Part shown: positions 7,739 to 19,400 of the stretch, one piece after another | How positions within the stretch are numbered: the stretch's first letter is position 1 | How the letters are laid out: each line of letters starts with the position of its first letter | DNA from: Oscillospiraceae bacterium | GTDB taxonomy: Bacteria > Bacillota > Clostridia > Oscillospirales > Acutalibacteraceae | Direction: 5' to 3' | Assembly (NCBI GenBank): GCA_015066345.1 | Contig: SVOQ01000007.1 | Span: 31,213-95,212 of the forward strand | DNA length: 64,000 nucleotides | Notes under the pieces: generated by a model | What the model saw: only the letters and a program-made list of their open reading frames with translations | Databases searched by the model: none | What the model was told of the DNA's origin: nothing | Made by a program: the position numbers and the translations under genes

Positions 7739-10700
7739 AATTGGTAATGCTACTAAAAAGATTTTAGCAGCAGTACTTACAATGTTACTTGTTTTCGGTA
7801 TGGTTCCCGTTTCCGCTATCCCTGTATCAGCGGCAACTACGGACTATCCCGAGGCTGTTACCGTAACTGTAAAAGACGGCGGTAACCCGATAAGCGGTGC
7901 TGAGGTATCGTTTACAATTACAGACAGTACCGATACAGAGGTAAAAAAAGGAACTGTCACTACAAATGCAAACGGTTCAGCTGAGGTTCTTGCCAAGGCG
8001 GACTACAAAGAAGGTTTAACAATTAAAGGAACCGTTACAAAGGCAGGTTACGATAGTGCCGTTATCAATGAAGCCATTACAAGTGATGACAAGGATATTA
8101 TTGTAACAATAAAAACTAAAAAAATTACAGGTGTTACCGTAACCAAGGTATCACGAACAGTTGAAGTAAACGAAGCTCTTGAGCTTGTTGCGGGTGATGC
8201 GGTAATTATTGCCGGTCTTAAAGAAGATGATACGGTTTCATACCAGATTAACGGTAAAAACAGTGATACTATGCCCAAAATCAGCAAAGTGGGTATATAT
8301 AATGTTACTGTTGTTATTAAGAGAGCAGGTTATGAGGATTTAATAGAAACTGTTACCAGTGAAATCACCGAGAAAAAAGTTAATGTTGATGCTGAGGCAA
8401 TCACTGGGCTCACATATACAGGTGAAGCTCAGGAACTTGTTAAAATCAACAACGCAGAAGAGTTAAAGAACAAATACGGCGTTACACTTGATGTTAAAAA
8501 TAATTCTGCCACAGAAGTGGGTGTTTATAACGTAACAATCAGCGGTAAATCATCCGTTGAAGGTATTGTTGTAGAGGAAAAAACAGTGGAGGGCAGAATT
8601 GACCCGGTTCAGATTACCAGAGATATGGTAACACTTAAAATCTATAACGAGAAATACGACGGTGCGGAGCACCCTGCTGTTACTACAGTTGAGTTAAAGA
8701 ACGGCATAGAGGCAAATATTACATATAAAGTTGCCGGTGGCGATTGGACAGAGAAATGCCCCATAGTTAAAGATGTCGGAGAAACATACGTTTATATTAA
8801 GGTTTCTCCTGTTGATTCCAAGAACTATAAAGGTGAAGTTTTCTATTGTAAGGCCGTTGTATCAAAATCAGAAAACAGAGAATTCAAATTTGATATTGAT
8901 ACCTATAATACAACAGCTACATCAAAATCCAATGCAGAAGTAGTTGCTAAAGACGGCGAAACAATTACAATTGATAAGTCTTATAATTTCGGAGCTAAGG
9001 CTGCGGAGCAAACTAAGGATGAAACAGTAAAATATAAAGTTGAAAAAATTGGTACTGACGGTAAAGCGACAATTAATGAAAAGGGTCTTCTTACCGTAAC
9101 AGAACCCGGTACATTTAGAGTTACTGCAACTATTGCAGAAAATAACAATTACACAAAAGCAGAGATTTCTCACGAAATCAACGTAAGAGCAGTTCCTAAG
9201 GATAAGGAAGGCAACCGCGTGCCTTTTATAGACTTTGGCGAAATAACAGAGAAGGATTATTATGTAAATAAGAATAATCTTGTTATTTCCGATGTAGAGG
9301 CAAAGTTAACCGTAAAAGATAGCGATAATTCAAATGTGACATACAAAATATTCCCCGTTGATTCTAACAAGCTTTTTAGTGGTATTGCTTGTGATGCAAC
9401 AACAGGTAAGGTTTATATTACAAATATCGATACCTTTATAGCTTACCTTAACAGAGCCGGCGGTAATCTTCAGGTTAAGGTTGAGGCTACAAAGAGCGAA
9501 GGCGCTTTAACTATAGGCGATAAGGATTCCTATATTATCAACATTCAGTACCCCTATGTTAATGAAAATCTCTTTACTCTCGCTATGTCATTAACGGGTA
9601 CGGGCTGGATTAATTCCGAGGTTACCGTAAATCCCGTAGCAGGCTATAAGATTGCTAAGGCAAGAAAATACGGTCAGGATACAACAATTATTTCTCACGA
9701 AAAAATCGAAGCGGAAAATGATGCGGCTCAGATTAAAGCAGCATTGAACAATGCATTCACAAGCAAGGTTAAGTTCGGTGACGACGGTCAGAATCAGAGA
9801 AGTGTATATCTTTGCGATGCTGAGGGCTATATCTATGCTCCCATCGACGTTAAGGTTAACTTTAACGGTGTAATGCAGGATTTAAAAATTGACAGAACAA
9901 ATCCCGATGCCGGTTCAATGAAAATCAGTTATTCCACAGAAAAGAATTCTATAGTGGATAAAATAAAAACATTGTTCTACAAGGATACTGTTACACTTAC
10001 CCTTGAAGCAACTGATAAATTGTCAGGTATTCAGCGTTTCACCTGCGAATATAACGGCAAAGAAATTCCTGTAGAAAACTTTGAATCAACTGATGGTAAG
10101 AGTGCAAAGGCAACTGCTACAATTACTATAGAAGAAGGCAAAGAATACAAGAGCAAGGTTTCCTTCAAGGCATATGACCGTGCGGGTAACGTAACTAAGA
10201 AAACAGGTGACGAAACAGTTATTATTGACTATGTTTCACCTGAAATGACCGTTGAGTACGTTAATCCCGTTAACGTTGTTCCCGATAGTGAGACAACACC
10301 CAAAACCTACTATTTCAACGAAACAACTCCCCTTGTTTATAAAGTAAAGGTTAAAGAAACCAACGGATTTGAGGAAAACGGTAAAATTACCGTTCTTAAG
10401 GACGGTAAGGCATTTGACGGTGCGACCGTTAAATACGAAAGACTTGGTGGTTACGACGTTTACACCGTAACAGTTCTCTCAACCAAAGAGAATCAGGGTG
10501 TTTACACAGTTGAAGCATCATATACTGATAAATCTACAAACATTGTTAAGGCAGAGGGCGAGGAAATCACAACCTTCGTTTCCAATGAAATGGTTATTGA
10601 TACCACAAAGCCTGAGATTGAATTAGTATATGAGCATAAAGGCGGTCCCAATTACACTATTGATGTATTTGTTACAGAGGTTAACTTTGATGCCGCAGAT

Positions 10701-13700
10701 ATGGCTGTAGTGATTGAGGCAAAGGATATCAACGGAGATGATATTATTGTTGATAAATTAAACAACTATATCAAGAACCCCGATAGCTGGGAAATCGTTG
10801 AAGGAAATAAACGCAGATGCCAGCTTTCGTATGGTGCAAATGGGGTTCTCCCCGATGCTCTTTACAAGCTTACATTCAGCTATATCGACCTTGCAAAACA
10901 CAGTGTTACGGGAGATACGACTGATATTGGTATTGATACAGTGGCTCCTACAGCACCTAAAATCGGTTACGAAAAACCCATAACACAGGTAGTGTTTGAT
11001 GCTGTTACATTCGGTTTTGCTGAAAATGTACTCTATAAGTTCTTCAAAGCTCCTGCAAAGATTACACTTTCATCATCCGATGAAATTACCGGTGTGCAGA
11101 AATTTGTTCTGGAATATAATAGTGAAGATCCTGAATGTAAATCACATAAGGATAAGATTATTATAGATAATATTAAGCCGATACCGGACAAAAATAGTAA
11201 GCACATTTTTGAGGCTACAGTAAATTTACCTGAAAGTCTCAGCCTGGCTGAGTTTGACCAACTCCGCGGTAGTATGAAAGCATATGCTGTTGATAATCAT
11301 GGCAATGTATCAGAAACTGTAACAGATGATAGGACAGTTGTGGTTGTTGATAATATAGTCCCCGAGGTAAGCGTTGAGTATGAAGCTTCTAAAGTTCCCT
11401 CAGTAGGAAACAAAACATATTACAACGAAGCGATTGATACCATCATTACTGTTGAAGAAGCAAATTTTGACCCCACTGATGTAAAGCTTGTTGTTGAAAA
11501 AGATGGTGTGGATATCGGATTTAACCCCTCCGATATTAAATGGGATAACGCAAAAGACGAAAACAAGAAGGTGATCCCCGACACATATACGGGTGAATTC
11601 ACACTTCCTGCTCCAGAAGACCATTCAGCAGACGGTGACTATGTTGTAAAGGTAACTTACACAGATAAATCAACAAACAAAGCAGCTGATTACGAATCAG
11701 ACATTCTCGTTATCGACACAACTGCTCCTGTTATTAATGTAGTTTATTCAAATACAGCTCCTAATACATTTGAGGATCCTTATCTTAAAGGTGTACAAAG
11801 GGATTATTTCTCAGATGAACAGGTTGCAACAATAACTATTACTGAGCACAACTTTGACGAGGGCGAAAATGCTAAGGATATTAACATTTCCGAAAAGGAT
11901 ATCATTAATAATGACTTAAGCGGAACATATGTTGCAAGTGGCTGGGGTGAACCCGATGGCGATAATCACAGCATGACTATTGACTACCTTGGCGATGCAA
12001 ACTATTCATTTGATATGGGCTATACAGACCTTGCCGGCAACAGTGCCGTGTATGGCACCGATTACTTTACTGTTGATAAAAGTGCTCCTACTGTTAAATG
12101 TGAGCAAATTAATAGCGTTGGTACAACAATTCTTAAAAATATAACCTTTGGCACCTTTAAAGAAAAGGCAGAAATAAAGGTTGTTGCTGAGGATGATGTT
12201 TCACCCATTGATTTAATCGACTACAGTTACACACAGACTGAAGGTACAAGTACAGCTAATAAAGAAACAGAAAAAGGCAAAGCAGAAGCTAAGGATTTAA
12301 CTTATGGCGGAAAAACCGCGACATATACCTTCGTAATGCCCAAGGGTGCACTTAAAAAAGGTAATAATATGCACGGTACAGTTGAGTTTACTGCTACTAA
12401 CAGAGCGGGAAAGAAATCAACAAATGCCAAAAACGCACCTGAAGTTACAACCGATATTATTGTTGATAATATTGCACCTAATGTAACAATAGCTTACAGT
12501 AAGGCTTATACAACAGAAAATGGTATTTCATACTATGACGGTAAAATTACCGGTACAATCACAGTGGTCGAAGCAAACTTTAATAATTCCGAAGAGTTCA
12601 ATCTTTATTACTCTAAAGATGGTGCAAAAAATAAGCCAATAAAAAAACTTAAGTGGACTGCTACCGAAAATGAGGATGAATACGTAGCAACCTTCACCCT
12701 TACAGAAGACGGTGATTACATCATTACGGCAGACTATAAAGATGTATCAACGAACGCAGCAGAGTTCAACAAAACTAAGGTGAACAAAGGTACAAAATAT
12801 AGCTACAAGTCAAATCAGCTTACCATTGATACCAAGATTAATGCACCCGTTATTACCTTCACGGGTAATTCAAACGGTGGCTTAGGCTTCAATGACGAGG
12901 TTATTCCCGGTGTTAAATTCGAGGACGATAACTACAAGAGCTACCAGATAACACTTACCAGAACACGTTATGATGAAAAGAATATCGACGTTAAGGATAA
13001 GTTTATCGGCAACCGTGTTGCAATTAACGCAAACGGTGGTTCAGGTTCATTCAATACCTTTGAAAAGATTCGTGACAACGATGGTGTTTATACATTGACT
13101 GTAAGAATGACCGATATGGTCGATCATAGCAGCACAACGTCAAGAACCTTTGTTGTAAACCGTTTCGGCTCAGTTTACGTATACAACGATGCACTTATTG
13201 ACCTTATTAAGGACCGTTATGTACAGGATGTAAATGATGAGCTTGTTATTACAGAGTACAACGCAAACAAACTTAAAGAGGATACATTGAAGGTTGATAT
13301 CTCAAGAGACGGCAGACCCGTTGACGATGTTATTGCTTCAACCGCACCTGTTAAGAATAACGGTTGGTATGAATACGCACACACCATTAACAGAGAAAAC
13401 TTCAATGCTGAAGGTCTTTATAAGATTGCCCTTTCTTCAACCGACGAGGTAAACAACGATTCTCAGAATAAAGAGGCAAAGAACACTCTTAAAAATGACT
13501 TTTCAGAGGTTAAGGATGTTCTGTGGTTCAAGGTTGATAAGACCTTACCTTCAATTACAAACATTTCGTTTAAGGATGAAGCTAAAAATAAGGACAGCAA
13601 GTATACTGAAATCAATGCTGAAGGCACAGAGGTTGAATTCACCGTTTATGATGCAATCGGTATTGCAAAGGTAGAGGTTATCGTTGACGGCGAAAGTACA

Positions 13701-14024
13701 ACATACGAGGGTGAAACCTTAGGCGATGATATCAATAACTTTGTTGGTAAAATAACACTTGCAGAAAGCAAAAAACAGCAAGAGGTTATTATCAAGGTTA
13801 CAGACTTGGCAGGCAGAGTTCTTGACACAAGCAAAAAGGATGAAGCAAAAGACAGTATTCCTGATAGCTTTACAGGAAGCGTCCTTGTATCAACCAACTT
13901 CTTTGTTCGATTCTGGAACGATAAGCCCGTATTCTGGGGTGTTGTTGGCGGAACACTCGGTGCAGCCGCACTTGTAATCATTCTTGTTGCTTTGAAAAAA
14001 CGCAAAAAGAAAGACGATAAATAA
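7731..14024 (+). CDS. Giant membrane-anchored Ig-like repeat surface protein
   Basis: This protein has 2097 residues. A Sec signal peptide (basic MSKIGNATKK, hydrophobic core, VSAIPVSAA cleavage region) leads into an early carboxypeptidase-regulatory-like module (about 35-130). Many bacterial Ig-like modules follow, marked by recurring V/IDxxxPxV joins and phrases such as EANFD and YTDKSTN; the later units are about 150-200 residues long. The C-terminus is one transmembrane helix (about 2068-2090) and KKRKKKDDK. There is no LPxTG, so it is held by the membrane, not by sortase. One helix at each end around a long external part is the general plan of EsaA/YueB, the surface rod of T7SSb, although the fold here is beta-rich rather than coiled-coil. 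It may therefore be the surface component of the apparatus or an adhesin. GGGGAG lies 8 bp before the ATG. Confidence 0.85.
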   Translation: MSKIGNATKKILAAVLTMLLVFGMVPVSAIPVSAATTDYPEAVTVTVKDGGNPISGAEVSFTITDSTDTEVKKGTVTTNANGSAEVLAKADYKEGLTIKGTVTKAGYDSAVINEAITSDDKDIIVTIKTKKITGVTVTKVSRTVEVNEALELVAGDAVIIAGLKEDDTVSYQINGKNSDTMPKISKVGIYNVTVVIKRAGYEDLIETVTSEITEKKVNVDAEAITGLTYTGEAQELVKINNAEELKNKYGVTLDVKNNSATEVGVYNVTISGKSSVEGIVVEEKTVEGRIDPVQITRDMVTLKIYNEKYDGAEHPAVTTVELKNGIEANITYKVAGGDWTEKCPIVKDVGETYVYIKVSPVDSKNYKGEVFYCKAVVSKSENREFKFDIDTYNTTATSKSNAEVVAKDGETITIDKSYNFGAKAAEQTKDETVKYKVEKIGTDGKATINEKGLLTVTEPGTFRVTATIAENNNYTKAEISHEINVRAVPKDKEGNRVPFIDFGEITEKDYYVNKNNLVISDVEAKLTVKDSDNSNVTYKIFPVDSNKLFSGIACDATTGKVYITNIDTFIAYLNRAGGNLQVKVEATKSEGALTIGDKDSYIINIQYPYVNENLFTLAMSLTGTGWINSEVTVNPVAGYKIAKARKYGQDTTIISHEKIEAENDAAQIKAALNNAFTSKVKFGDDGQNQRSVYLCDAEGYIYAPIDVKVNFNGVMQDLKIDRTNPDAGSMKISYSTEKNSIVDKIKTLFYKDTVTLTLEATDKLSGIQRFTCEYNGKEIPVENFESTDGKSAKATATITIEEGKEYKSKVSFKAYDRAGNVTKKTGDETVIIDYVSPEMTVEYVNPVNVVPDSETTPKTYYFNETTPLVYKVKVKETNGFEENGKITVLKDGKAFDGATVKYERLGGYDVYTVTVLSTKENQGVYTVEASYTDKSTNIVKAEGEEITTFVSNEMVIDTTKPEIELVYEHKGGPNYTIDVFVTEVNFDAADMAVVIEAKDINGDDIIVDKLNNYIKNPDSWEIVEGNKRRCQLSYGANGVLPDALYKLTFSYIDLAKHSVTGDTTDIGIDTVAPTAPKIGYEKPITQVVFDAVTFGFAENVLYKFFKAPAKITLSSSDEITGVQKFVLEYNSEDPECKSHKDKIIIDNIKPIPDKNSKHIFEATVNLPESLSLAEFDQLRGSMKAYAVDNHGNVSETVTDDRTVVVVDNIVPEVSVEYEASKVPSVGNKTYYNEAIDTIITVEEANFDPTDVKLVVEKDGVDIGFNPSDIKWDNAKDENKKVIPDTYTGEFTLPAPEDHSADGDYVVKVTYTDKSTNKAADYESDILVIDTTAPVINVVYSNTAPNTFEDPYLKGVQRDYFSDEQVATITITEHNFDEGENAKDINISEKDIINNDLSGTYVASGWGEPDGDNHSMTIDYLGDANYSFDMGYTDLAGNSAVYGTDYFTVDKSAPTVKCEQINSVGTTILKNITFGTFKEKAEIKVVAEDDVSPIDLIDYSYTQTEGTSTANKETEKGKAEAKDLTYGGKTATYTFVMPKGALKKGNNMHGTVEFTATNRAGKKSTNAKNAPEVTTDIIVDNIAPNVTIAYSKAYTTENGISYYDGKITGTITVVEANFNNSEEFNLYYSKDGAKNKPIKKLKWTATENEDEYVATFTLTEDGDYIITADYKDVSTNAAEFNKTKVNKGTKYSYKSNQLTIDTKINAPVITFTGNSNGGLGFNDEVIPGVKFEDDNYKSYQITLTRTRYDEKNIDVKDKFIGNRVAINANGGSGSFNTFEKIRDNDGVYTLTVRMTDMVDHSSTTSRTFVVNRFGSVYVYNDALIDLIKDRYVQDVNDELVITEYNANKLKEDTLKVDISRDGRPVDDVIASTAPVKNNGWYEYAHTINRENFNAEGLYKIALSSTDEVNNDSQNKEAKNTLKNDFSEVKDVLWFKVDKTLPSITNISFKDEAKNKDSKYTEINAEGTEVEFTVYDAIGIAKVEVIVDGESTTYEGETLGDDINNFVGKITLAESKKQQEVIIKVTDLAGRVLDTSKKDEAKDSIPDSFTGSVLVSTNFFVRFWNDKPVFWGVVGGTLGAAALVIILVALKKRKKKDDK

Positions 14025-14041
14025 ACTTTAATTAACTAAAC

Positions 14042-14117
14042 CATTCCGGTGCAGGGAAACCTGCACCGGAATGAAAGGTCTATTTGAAACGAGAGCATTA
14101 CTTGTGCTTTCGTTTGA
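14042..14117 (+). terminator. Two consecutive hairpins after the giant protein gene
   Basis: The first has a perfect 14-bp stem CATTCCGGTGCAGG with a GAAA loop (14042-14073), but no T-run follows. The second has an 11-bp stem with one wobble (AAACGAGAGCA with TGCTTTCGTTT, 14087-14115), also without a T-run. They may stabilise mRNA or partly reduce read-through into the FHA/EssC genes, since no convincing promoter was found before 14147. Confidence 0.55.
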
Positions 14118-14146
14118 GATAAACAAAAATATGTAGGGGTATGTTT

Positions 14147-15064
14147 ATGAATTCATTAGTTCAAAAAGGCTTGCTGGAAGAAATGGCTTGCGGTTCTAAT
14201 TTTTCGTATGTGTTAAATGACAACAGCTTGTTTTTGACTACCGAGTACAAGGTTTTGCAAAGTCAGGGCAGCAACAGTCTTCTTAAATGTATGAAAATGA
14301 AATATAATGGAAAAATTCAATTATTTTATATTATTAATTCCAATAAACCGCTGATGAGCATACTGTCAAACATTTCTCCCGAGAATTTTATGACAATTGT
14401 TTCAAACCTGTTTTCAGCGGTACTTGCGGTAAAAAATAACGGCTTTTTAAGTTGTGAAAATATTGATATTTCATTTGAACATATTTTTGTGGATACAAAC
14501 ACATATAAAGTCAATCTTGTTTATGTGCCTGTTGAAAAGGGTATGTTTGACGATTATGCTTCATTTGAAAGCGAATTAAGGACAACGCTTATAAAAAGCA
14601 TCTCGACTTTCCCTACCTTTTCAACCCAGGCTCTTTTTAAGCTACAGGCGGATTTGTCAGATGGAACAAAAACCTTGGAAGATGTCTATAATGGTATGTC
14701 CAAAGTTAAATCTGTTTATAAAAAGACTTCGTCAGGCTCAATCAGAAAATCAATATTGGACCAGACTGCAAGGCTTGTGGCAATGAGTGCACCAACTCAT
14801 ACGGAATTTGTTATAGATAAGGACAGCTTTCTTATCGGTAGAAATTCATCTGCCGTCGATGGCGTTGTTACGTTTAACGGTATGGTAAGTAAAGTTCATT
14901 GCCGTATAGACAAATACAGAAGCAAGTATGCACTTACTGACCTTAAAAGTGCAAACGGTACATATATAAATAAAACAAAATTAGAACCCAATAAGCCGTA
15001 CTATATAAAAAACGGTGATATTATTCGCTTGGCGAACAGTGATTTCCAATTTGTTGTTGATTAA
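14147..15064 (+). CDS. DUF6382-like / FHA-domain protein (second scaffold)
   Basis: The protein has about 305 residues. Residues 1-190 resemble the N-terminal domain of the proline-rich FHA protein at 2197 (compare the segments around FEHIFVDTNTYKVNLVYVP and FRYIFINESTWELQLAYTPC). Residues about 215-305 form an FHA domain (FLIGRNSSAVDG, SKVHCRI, SANGTYINKTK). There is no proline-rich linker and no membrane helix. AGGGG (14135-14139) is too close to the ATG at 14141 but well placed for the one at 14147, so the second ATG is preferred. The gene opens the export-core group (FHA, ATPase, EsaB, EssC), suggesting it links phospho-signals to EssC. Confidence 0.85.
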   Translation: MNSLVQKGLLEEMACGSNFSYVLNDNSLFLTTEYKVLQSQGSNSLLKCMKMKYNGKIQLFYIINSNKPLMSILSNISPENFMTIVSNLFSAVLAVKNNGFLSCENIDISFEHIFVDTNTYKVNLVYVPVEKGMFDDYASFESELRTTLIKSISTFPTFSTQALFKLQADLSDGTKTLEDVYNGMSKVKSVYKKTSSGSIRKSILDQTARLVAMSAPTHTEFVIDKDSFLIGRNSSAVDGVVTFNGMVSKVHCRIDKYRSKYALTDLKSANGTYINKTKLEPNKPYYIKNGDIIRLANSDFQFVVD

Positions 15065-15087
15065 AATGCAGAAGGGATATAATCGGT

Positions 15088-16146
15088 ATGGCAAAACCAA
15101 AGATAATAATTGCTGATTCTGATAAGGATTATGTAATTCCCATACAGTATAAGTTCGTAGAAGAATTTTTTGAAAAAGTAGATATTGAAGTTATAACAGA
15201 AGAAAGTTATTTTAACCAGTATTTTGCTGAGCCTAAAAAAGCCGAAATTCTTATAATTTCTGAAGATTTATATGATAGTAGCGTTTTAAGACATGATATA
15301 GGTCATATTTTTTTAATGACCGAGCAGTATACGGAAGAAGCAACCGCTCAACTTAATGTGAGTCATATTTATAAATATACAAGCATTAAAGAGATTTTCA
15401 CAGAAATTATCGGCAAGAGTCAAGGTGCCTTAAGAGTGCACGCAAATGAAAAAAAAGAGCCCCGGATTATACTCGTTACTTCTGCTTGCGGAGGTGTGGG
15501 TAAAACAACGGTTGCCTTGGGAATCAGCAGTTGTCTTACTAAGAACTATAAAAAAGTTTTATATATAAATGCAGATAGATTACAGCATTTTCAACATTTA
15601 CTTGATAACAAAACGCCTATAACCGCATTGGATGTGTATGCAAGATTTACCAACCGCTCGACATTGATTTTCTCGGAAATAAAACATATTATCAGAAAAG
15701 AGCAATTCAGTTATATTCCGCCGTTTAAATCATCATTGATGTCTCTTGGAATCAGCTATATGGTATTTTCGGAGCTTGCGGTTGCTGCTAAAAAATCAAA
15801 AGAATTTGACTATATAGTAGTGGATGCTGATATAGCTTTTGATGATTTTAAAGCTGAATTACTTAATGTAGCCGATAAAGTTATTATTGTTACTAAGCAG
15901 GATATGGGTGCTGTTTATGCTACAAATATTATGGCATCAAATATAAATGGTTTTAATTCAGAAAAGTATTTGTTTGTATGTAATGATTTTAATAGGAACA
16001 ACGCAAATGCTCTTGTTTCGTCAGAAGTATCTGTAAAATTTGCGGTAAATGAATATGTTGAGCATTTTTCTGATTATTCACGAATGAAACCGGATGATTT
16101 TTCTAATGAGAAAGGTATACAAAAAACTGCATTTCTGATTATATAA
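15088..16146 (+). CDS. CpaE/MinD-like P-loop ATPase
   Basis: This is a 352-residue soluble protein. Residues 1-115 look like a receiver-type alpha/beta fold (KIIIADSDKDYV), as in CpaE proteins. Residues 125-330 are a SIMIBI/ParA-MinD-type ATPase with P-loop CGGVGKTT; the signature lysine of the deviant Walker A motif (KGGxGKT) is Cys here. A Walker B-like strand YIVVDADIAFDDF follows. Such ATPases position membrane machines in other systems (CpaE for Tad pili). Placed 23 bp after the FHA gene and 29 bp before esaB, it may locate or assemble the secretion complex. AGAAGGG precedes the ATG. Confidence 0.8.
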   Translation: MAKPKIIIADSDKDYVIPIQYKFVEEFFEKVDIEVITEESYFNQYFAEPKKAEILIISEDLYDSSVLRHDIGHIFLMTEQYTEEATAQLNVSHIYKYTSIKEIFTEIIGKSQGALRVHANEKKEPRIILVTSACGGVGKTTVALGISSCLTKNYKKVLYINADRLQHFQHLLDNKTPITALDVYARFTNRSTLIFSEIKHIIRKEQFSYIPPFKSSLMSLGISYMVFSELAVAAKKSKEFDYIVVDADIAFDDFKAELLNVADKVIIVTKQDMGAVYATNIMASNINGFNSEKYLFVCNDFNRNNANALVSSEVSVKFAVNEYVEHFSDYSRMKPDDFSNEKGIQKTAFLII

Positions 16147-16175
16147 ACTTAATTACATAAATCGGGGGAAAATAT

Positions 16176-16430
16176 ATGGCTAAAGATACGGCAATCATAA
16201 TTTTTAATATTTTAAACAGAGGATTTTCGGTGGATTTAGAGGTTCCTCTTGATATTTCGGGCAATGACCTTACAGTTGCACTGAATCAGGCGTACCAATT
16301 AGGTATTGACACAGCGGATGTGAAGAACTGCTATCTCAAAGCGGAAAATCCTATAGCATTACTTCGTGGTAACAAAACGCTTAAAGAATACGGCATCCGT
16401 AACGGAAGCGTAATTAACTTTACTGAGTGA
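16176..16430 (+). CDS. esaB: EsaB/YukD ubiquitin-like type VII secretion protein
   Basis: The 84-residue protein has the compact ubiquitin-like pattern of EsaB/YukD: an N-terminal strand pair (AIIIFNILNR, SVDLEVPLDI), a helix with LTVALNQAY, and a C-terminal LKEYGIRNGSVINF that matches the family ending. EsaB is a small cytosolic part of Firmicutes type VII systems that affects secretion by an unclear mechanism. It sits 13 bp upstream of essC, its usual neighbour. AATCGGGGG precedes the ATG. Confidence 0.9.
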   Translation: MAKDTAIIIFNILNRGFSVDLEVPLDISGNDLTVALNQAYQLGIDTADVKNCYLKAENPIALLRGNKTLKEYGIRNGSVINFTE

Positions 16431-16443
16431 GGGGGATTGAACA

Positions 16444-19400
16444 ATGAACAGCAGATATAAAATAATCATTTCTAATCAGAATTTGTATAAAGAAGTTGAA
16501 TTAACCCCCGAATACAATCAGTATAAAATAGGTACAGGCGTTGATTGTGAAGCTCGTTTACATAAAAATCTGTTTTTTGGACCTGTTGAGTTACTTTTTA
16601 CTAAAAATAATTCTCAGTGGTCTGTGTTCTGTTCGGATAATTTATATCTTTCCGTAGGCGATGTAAGAAAGTTAATGAACATATCTTTAAGGAACGGGGA
16701 TATTGTTGACGTTAAATATCAGGATTCTGATATTACAGCCTTCACAATCGAATTCCTTATAGATTTTGATAACGGTAAAGTTAAGTATGAGAGAATCATT
16801 GATATTACAAACCTAAGTTCAATATCTATTGGAGCAAATGCTACAAACAATATCGTTTTAGCAAGTCCCTTTATAAAAAACGATATGATTTCATTGCTGA
16901 AAACAGGAGAAGGATATCAGCTTAAAATCGGCTACAGCCAATACGGTGTTTACCACAACGGCAAAAAAGCCTTTGGCAATGAAACCATCAAAAACGGCGA
17001 TTTCTTCTCTTTATCCGATTTTTTCTTCTATTATAAGGATGGTAAAATCTGGACTCAGATAAGAGATGATATGGGTTTGAACTCCGTGACATATAAAGAT
17101 TGTCCGGAGCAAAATTCATACCCAAAATTCAACCGAAACACAAGAATAAAATCGATTATTGATGATGAAAAAATTGAGATTCTTGATCCGGCTGCAAAAC
17201 CCCAGAAGCCCAAGAACGGTTCATTAATAACAAAGCTTTTGCCTTCATTAACGATGGTTGTTTCTTCTATGATGATGATCATAATGAATCCCGTTATGAT
17301 TATTGCGAGCCTTTTCTCAATTGTGGTTTCGATTCTTACGGTTGTGTTAAACAGGTCTGAAGGTAAGAAGGATTACGAGCAAAGTCTTAAAGAGCGTACA
17401 GAAAAATACAACGCATACATTGCTCAGAAACGTAAGGATATTGAAAAATATCGTGCTGAGGAGCACAAAGTTCGTGAGGAAATTTATGTTTCGCAGGATG
17501 TTGAAAGACAAAGATTCGGCGTTTTCTCATCAGATTTATTTGATAGGAGTCCTTCTGATGATGATTTCCTTTGTGTAAGACTCGGTAACGGTCTTGTTGA
17601 AGCAACCCGCGAAATTAATTACAAAAAGCAAGAGAAACTTGAGGCGGGCGATGATCTTCAGCAAATGCCCGAAAAACTCAGCGAGGAATACAAATATATC
17701 AAAAATGCTCCTATAGTGTGCGATCTTAAAGAAGCCAATGCAATTGGTGTTATTGGCGATAAATACGAGCGTTTTGAAATAATGAAAAATCTTATCGTTG
17801 ATATTGCCGCCAGACAGTATCATAGCGATGTGAAAATGATATTTGTAGCAGAAAAACGTCACGCTAAGAATGTTCGTTGGTTACGTATGTTACCCCACGC
17901 ATATTCAGAGGAAATCGGTAGCCGACTTATTGTTACTGATGATGAAAGCAAAAACCTTGTTTTCGAGTACCTTTACAAAGAACTTTCATACAGAAAGCAA
18001 GAAAAGAAATTTGATAACAGAATTGTAGTATTCTTTCACGATGAATATGGTTTCCAGAATCATCCCATCTCAAGATTTGTTGATGAAGCAAAGGAATTAG
18101 GCGTAATTTTTGTGTTCTTTGGAAATACAAGAGCAGACGTGCCCATGGGTTGTTCGTACATAATTGATATTCAGGCAAACAATACAGCAACTCTTGTACA
18201 TACAGATGACAGAAGCAAATCTGAAGTCTTTGTATATCCGAAAATTGATAATTCGGCTGCAGCGGAAATCGTTAGGATTCTTGCACCGGTTTACACAGAG
18301 GAAATCTCACTTGAGGGTTCCCTTACTAAGAGTATTTCTTTGTTTGAAATGCTCAATATTCTCGCGGTAGACGATATTGACCTTGATAAACGCTGGCAGA
18401 CATCACAGGTATTCAAGTCTATGTCAGCCCCTTTGGGTGTTTCAAAAACAGGTACGGTTTATCTTGATTTACATGATAAGGCGCACGGACCTCACGGTCT
18501 TGTTGCAGGTACTACCGGTTCCGGTAAATCGGAAATTCTCCAGACGTATATACTTTCAATGTCAACTTTATTCCATCCTTATGAAGTCGGATTTGTTATT
18601 ATCGACTTTAAAGGTGGCGGTATGGCTAACCAATTCCGTGATTTACCCCATATGATGGGTGCCATTACCAATATTGACGGTAAGGAAATCAACCGTTCTC
18701 TTAAATCAATTAAAGCCGAGCTTCAGAAACGTCAAAGACTTTTTGCTGAAGCAGATGTAAACCATATTGATAAATATATAAAGAAATATAAAGCCGGTGA
18801 GGTCGAAATTCCGTTACCCCATCTTATTATCATCGTTGACGAATTTGCAGAGCTAAAAGCGGAACAGCCCGAGTTTATGAAAGAGCTTATCTCTGCGGCA
18901 CGAATCGGCCGAAGCCTTGGTGTACACCTCATTCTTGCTACACAGAAGCCGGCGGGTCAGGTTAACGAACAGATTTGGTCAAACTCAAGATTCAAGCTCT
19001 GTCTCAAAGTTCAGAGTCAGGAAGACAGTAACGAGGTTCTTAAATCACCTCTTGCTGCTGAAATTAAAGAACCCGGTCGTGCATATTTACAGGTTGGTAA
19101 TAATGAGATTTTCGAGTTGTTCCAATCTGCATACAGTGGTGCGTCTGAAAAGGCGGATGAAAGTAAAGTTAAAGAATTTGCAATCTTCCAACTTACGGAT
19201 TCCGGGAAACGTGTTCCCGTATATGTGCAGAAAAAAGATAAAAAAGACGGTGGTTCTACGCAGTTGGACGCTATTGTTCAATATGTTCATAACCATTTTG
19301 AGAGCAAACAAATTAAAAAATTACCGGATATCTGTCTGCCATCACTGAGTACGTGTATTGATTTTGTGAACCACGAAAAAGTCGATAACGGTAAAATTGA

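Noticed and set aside
7731..14024. Sortase-anchored adhesin
   Set aside because: The C-terminus has a membrane helix and basic tail, but no LPxTG-like motif before the helix.
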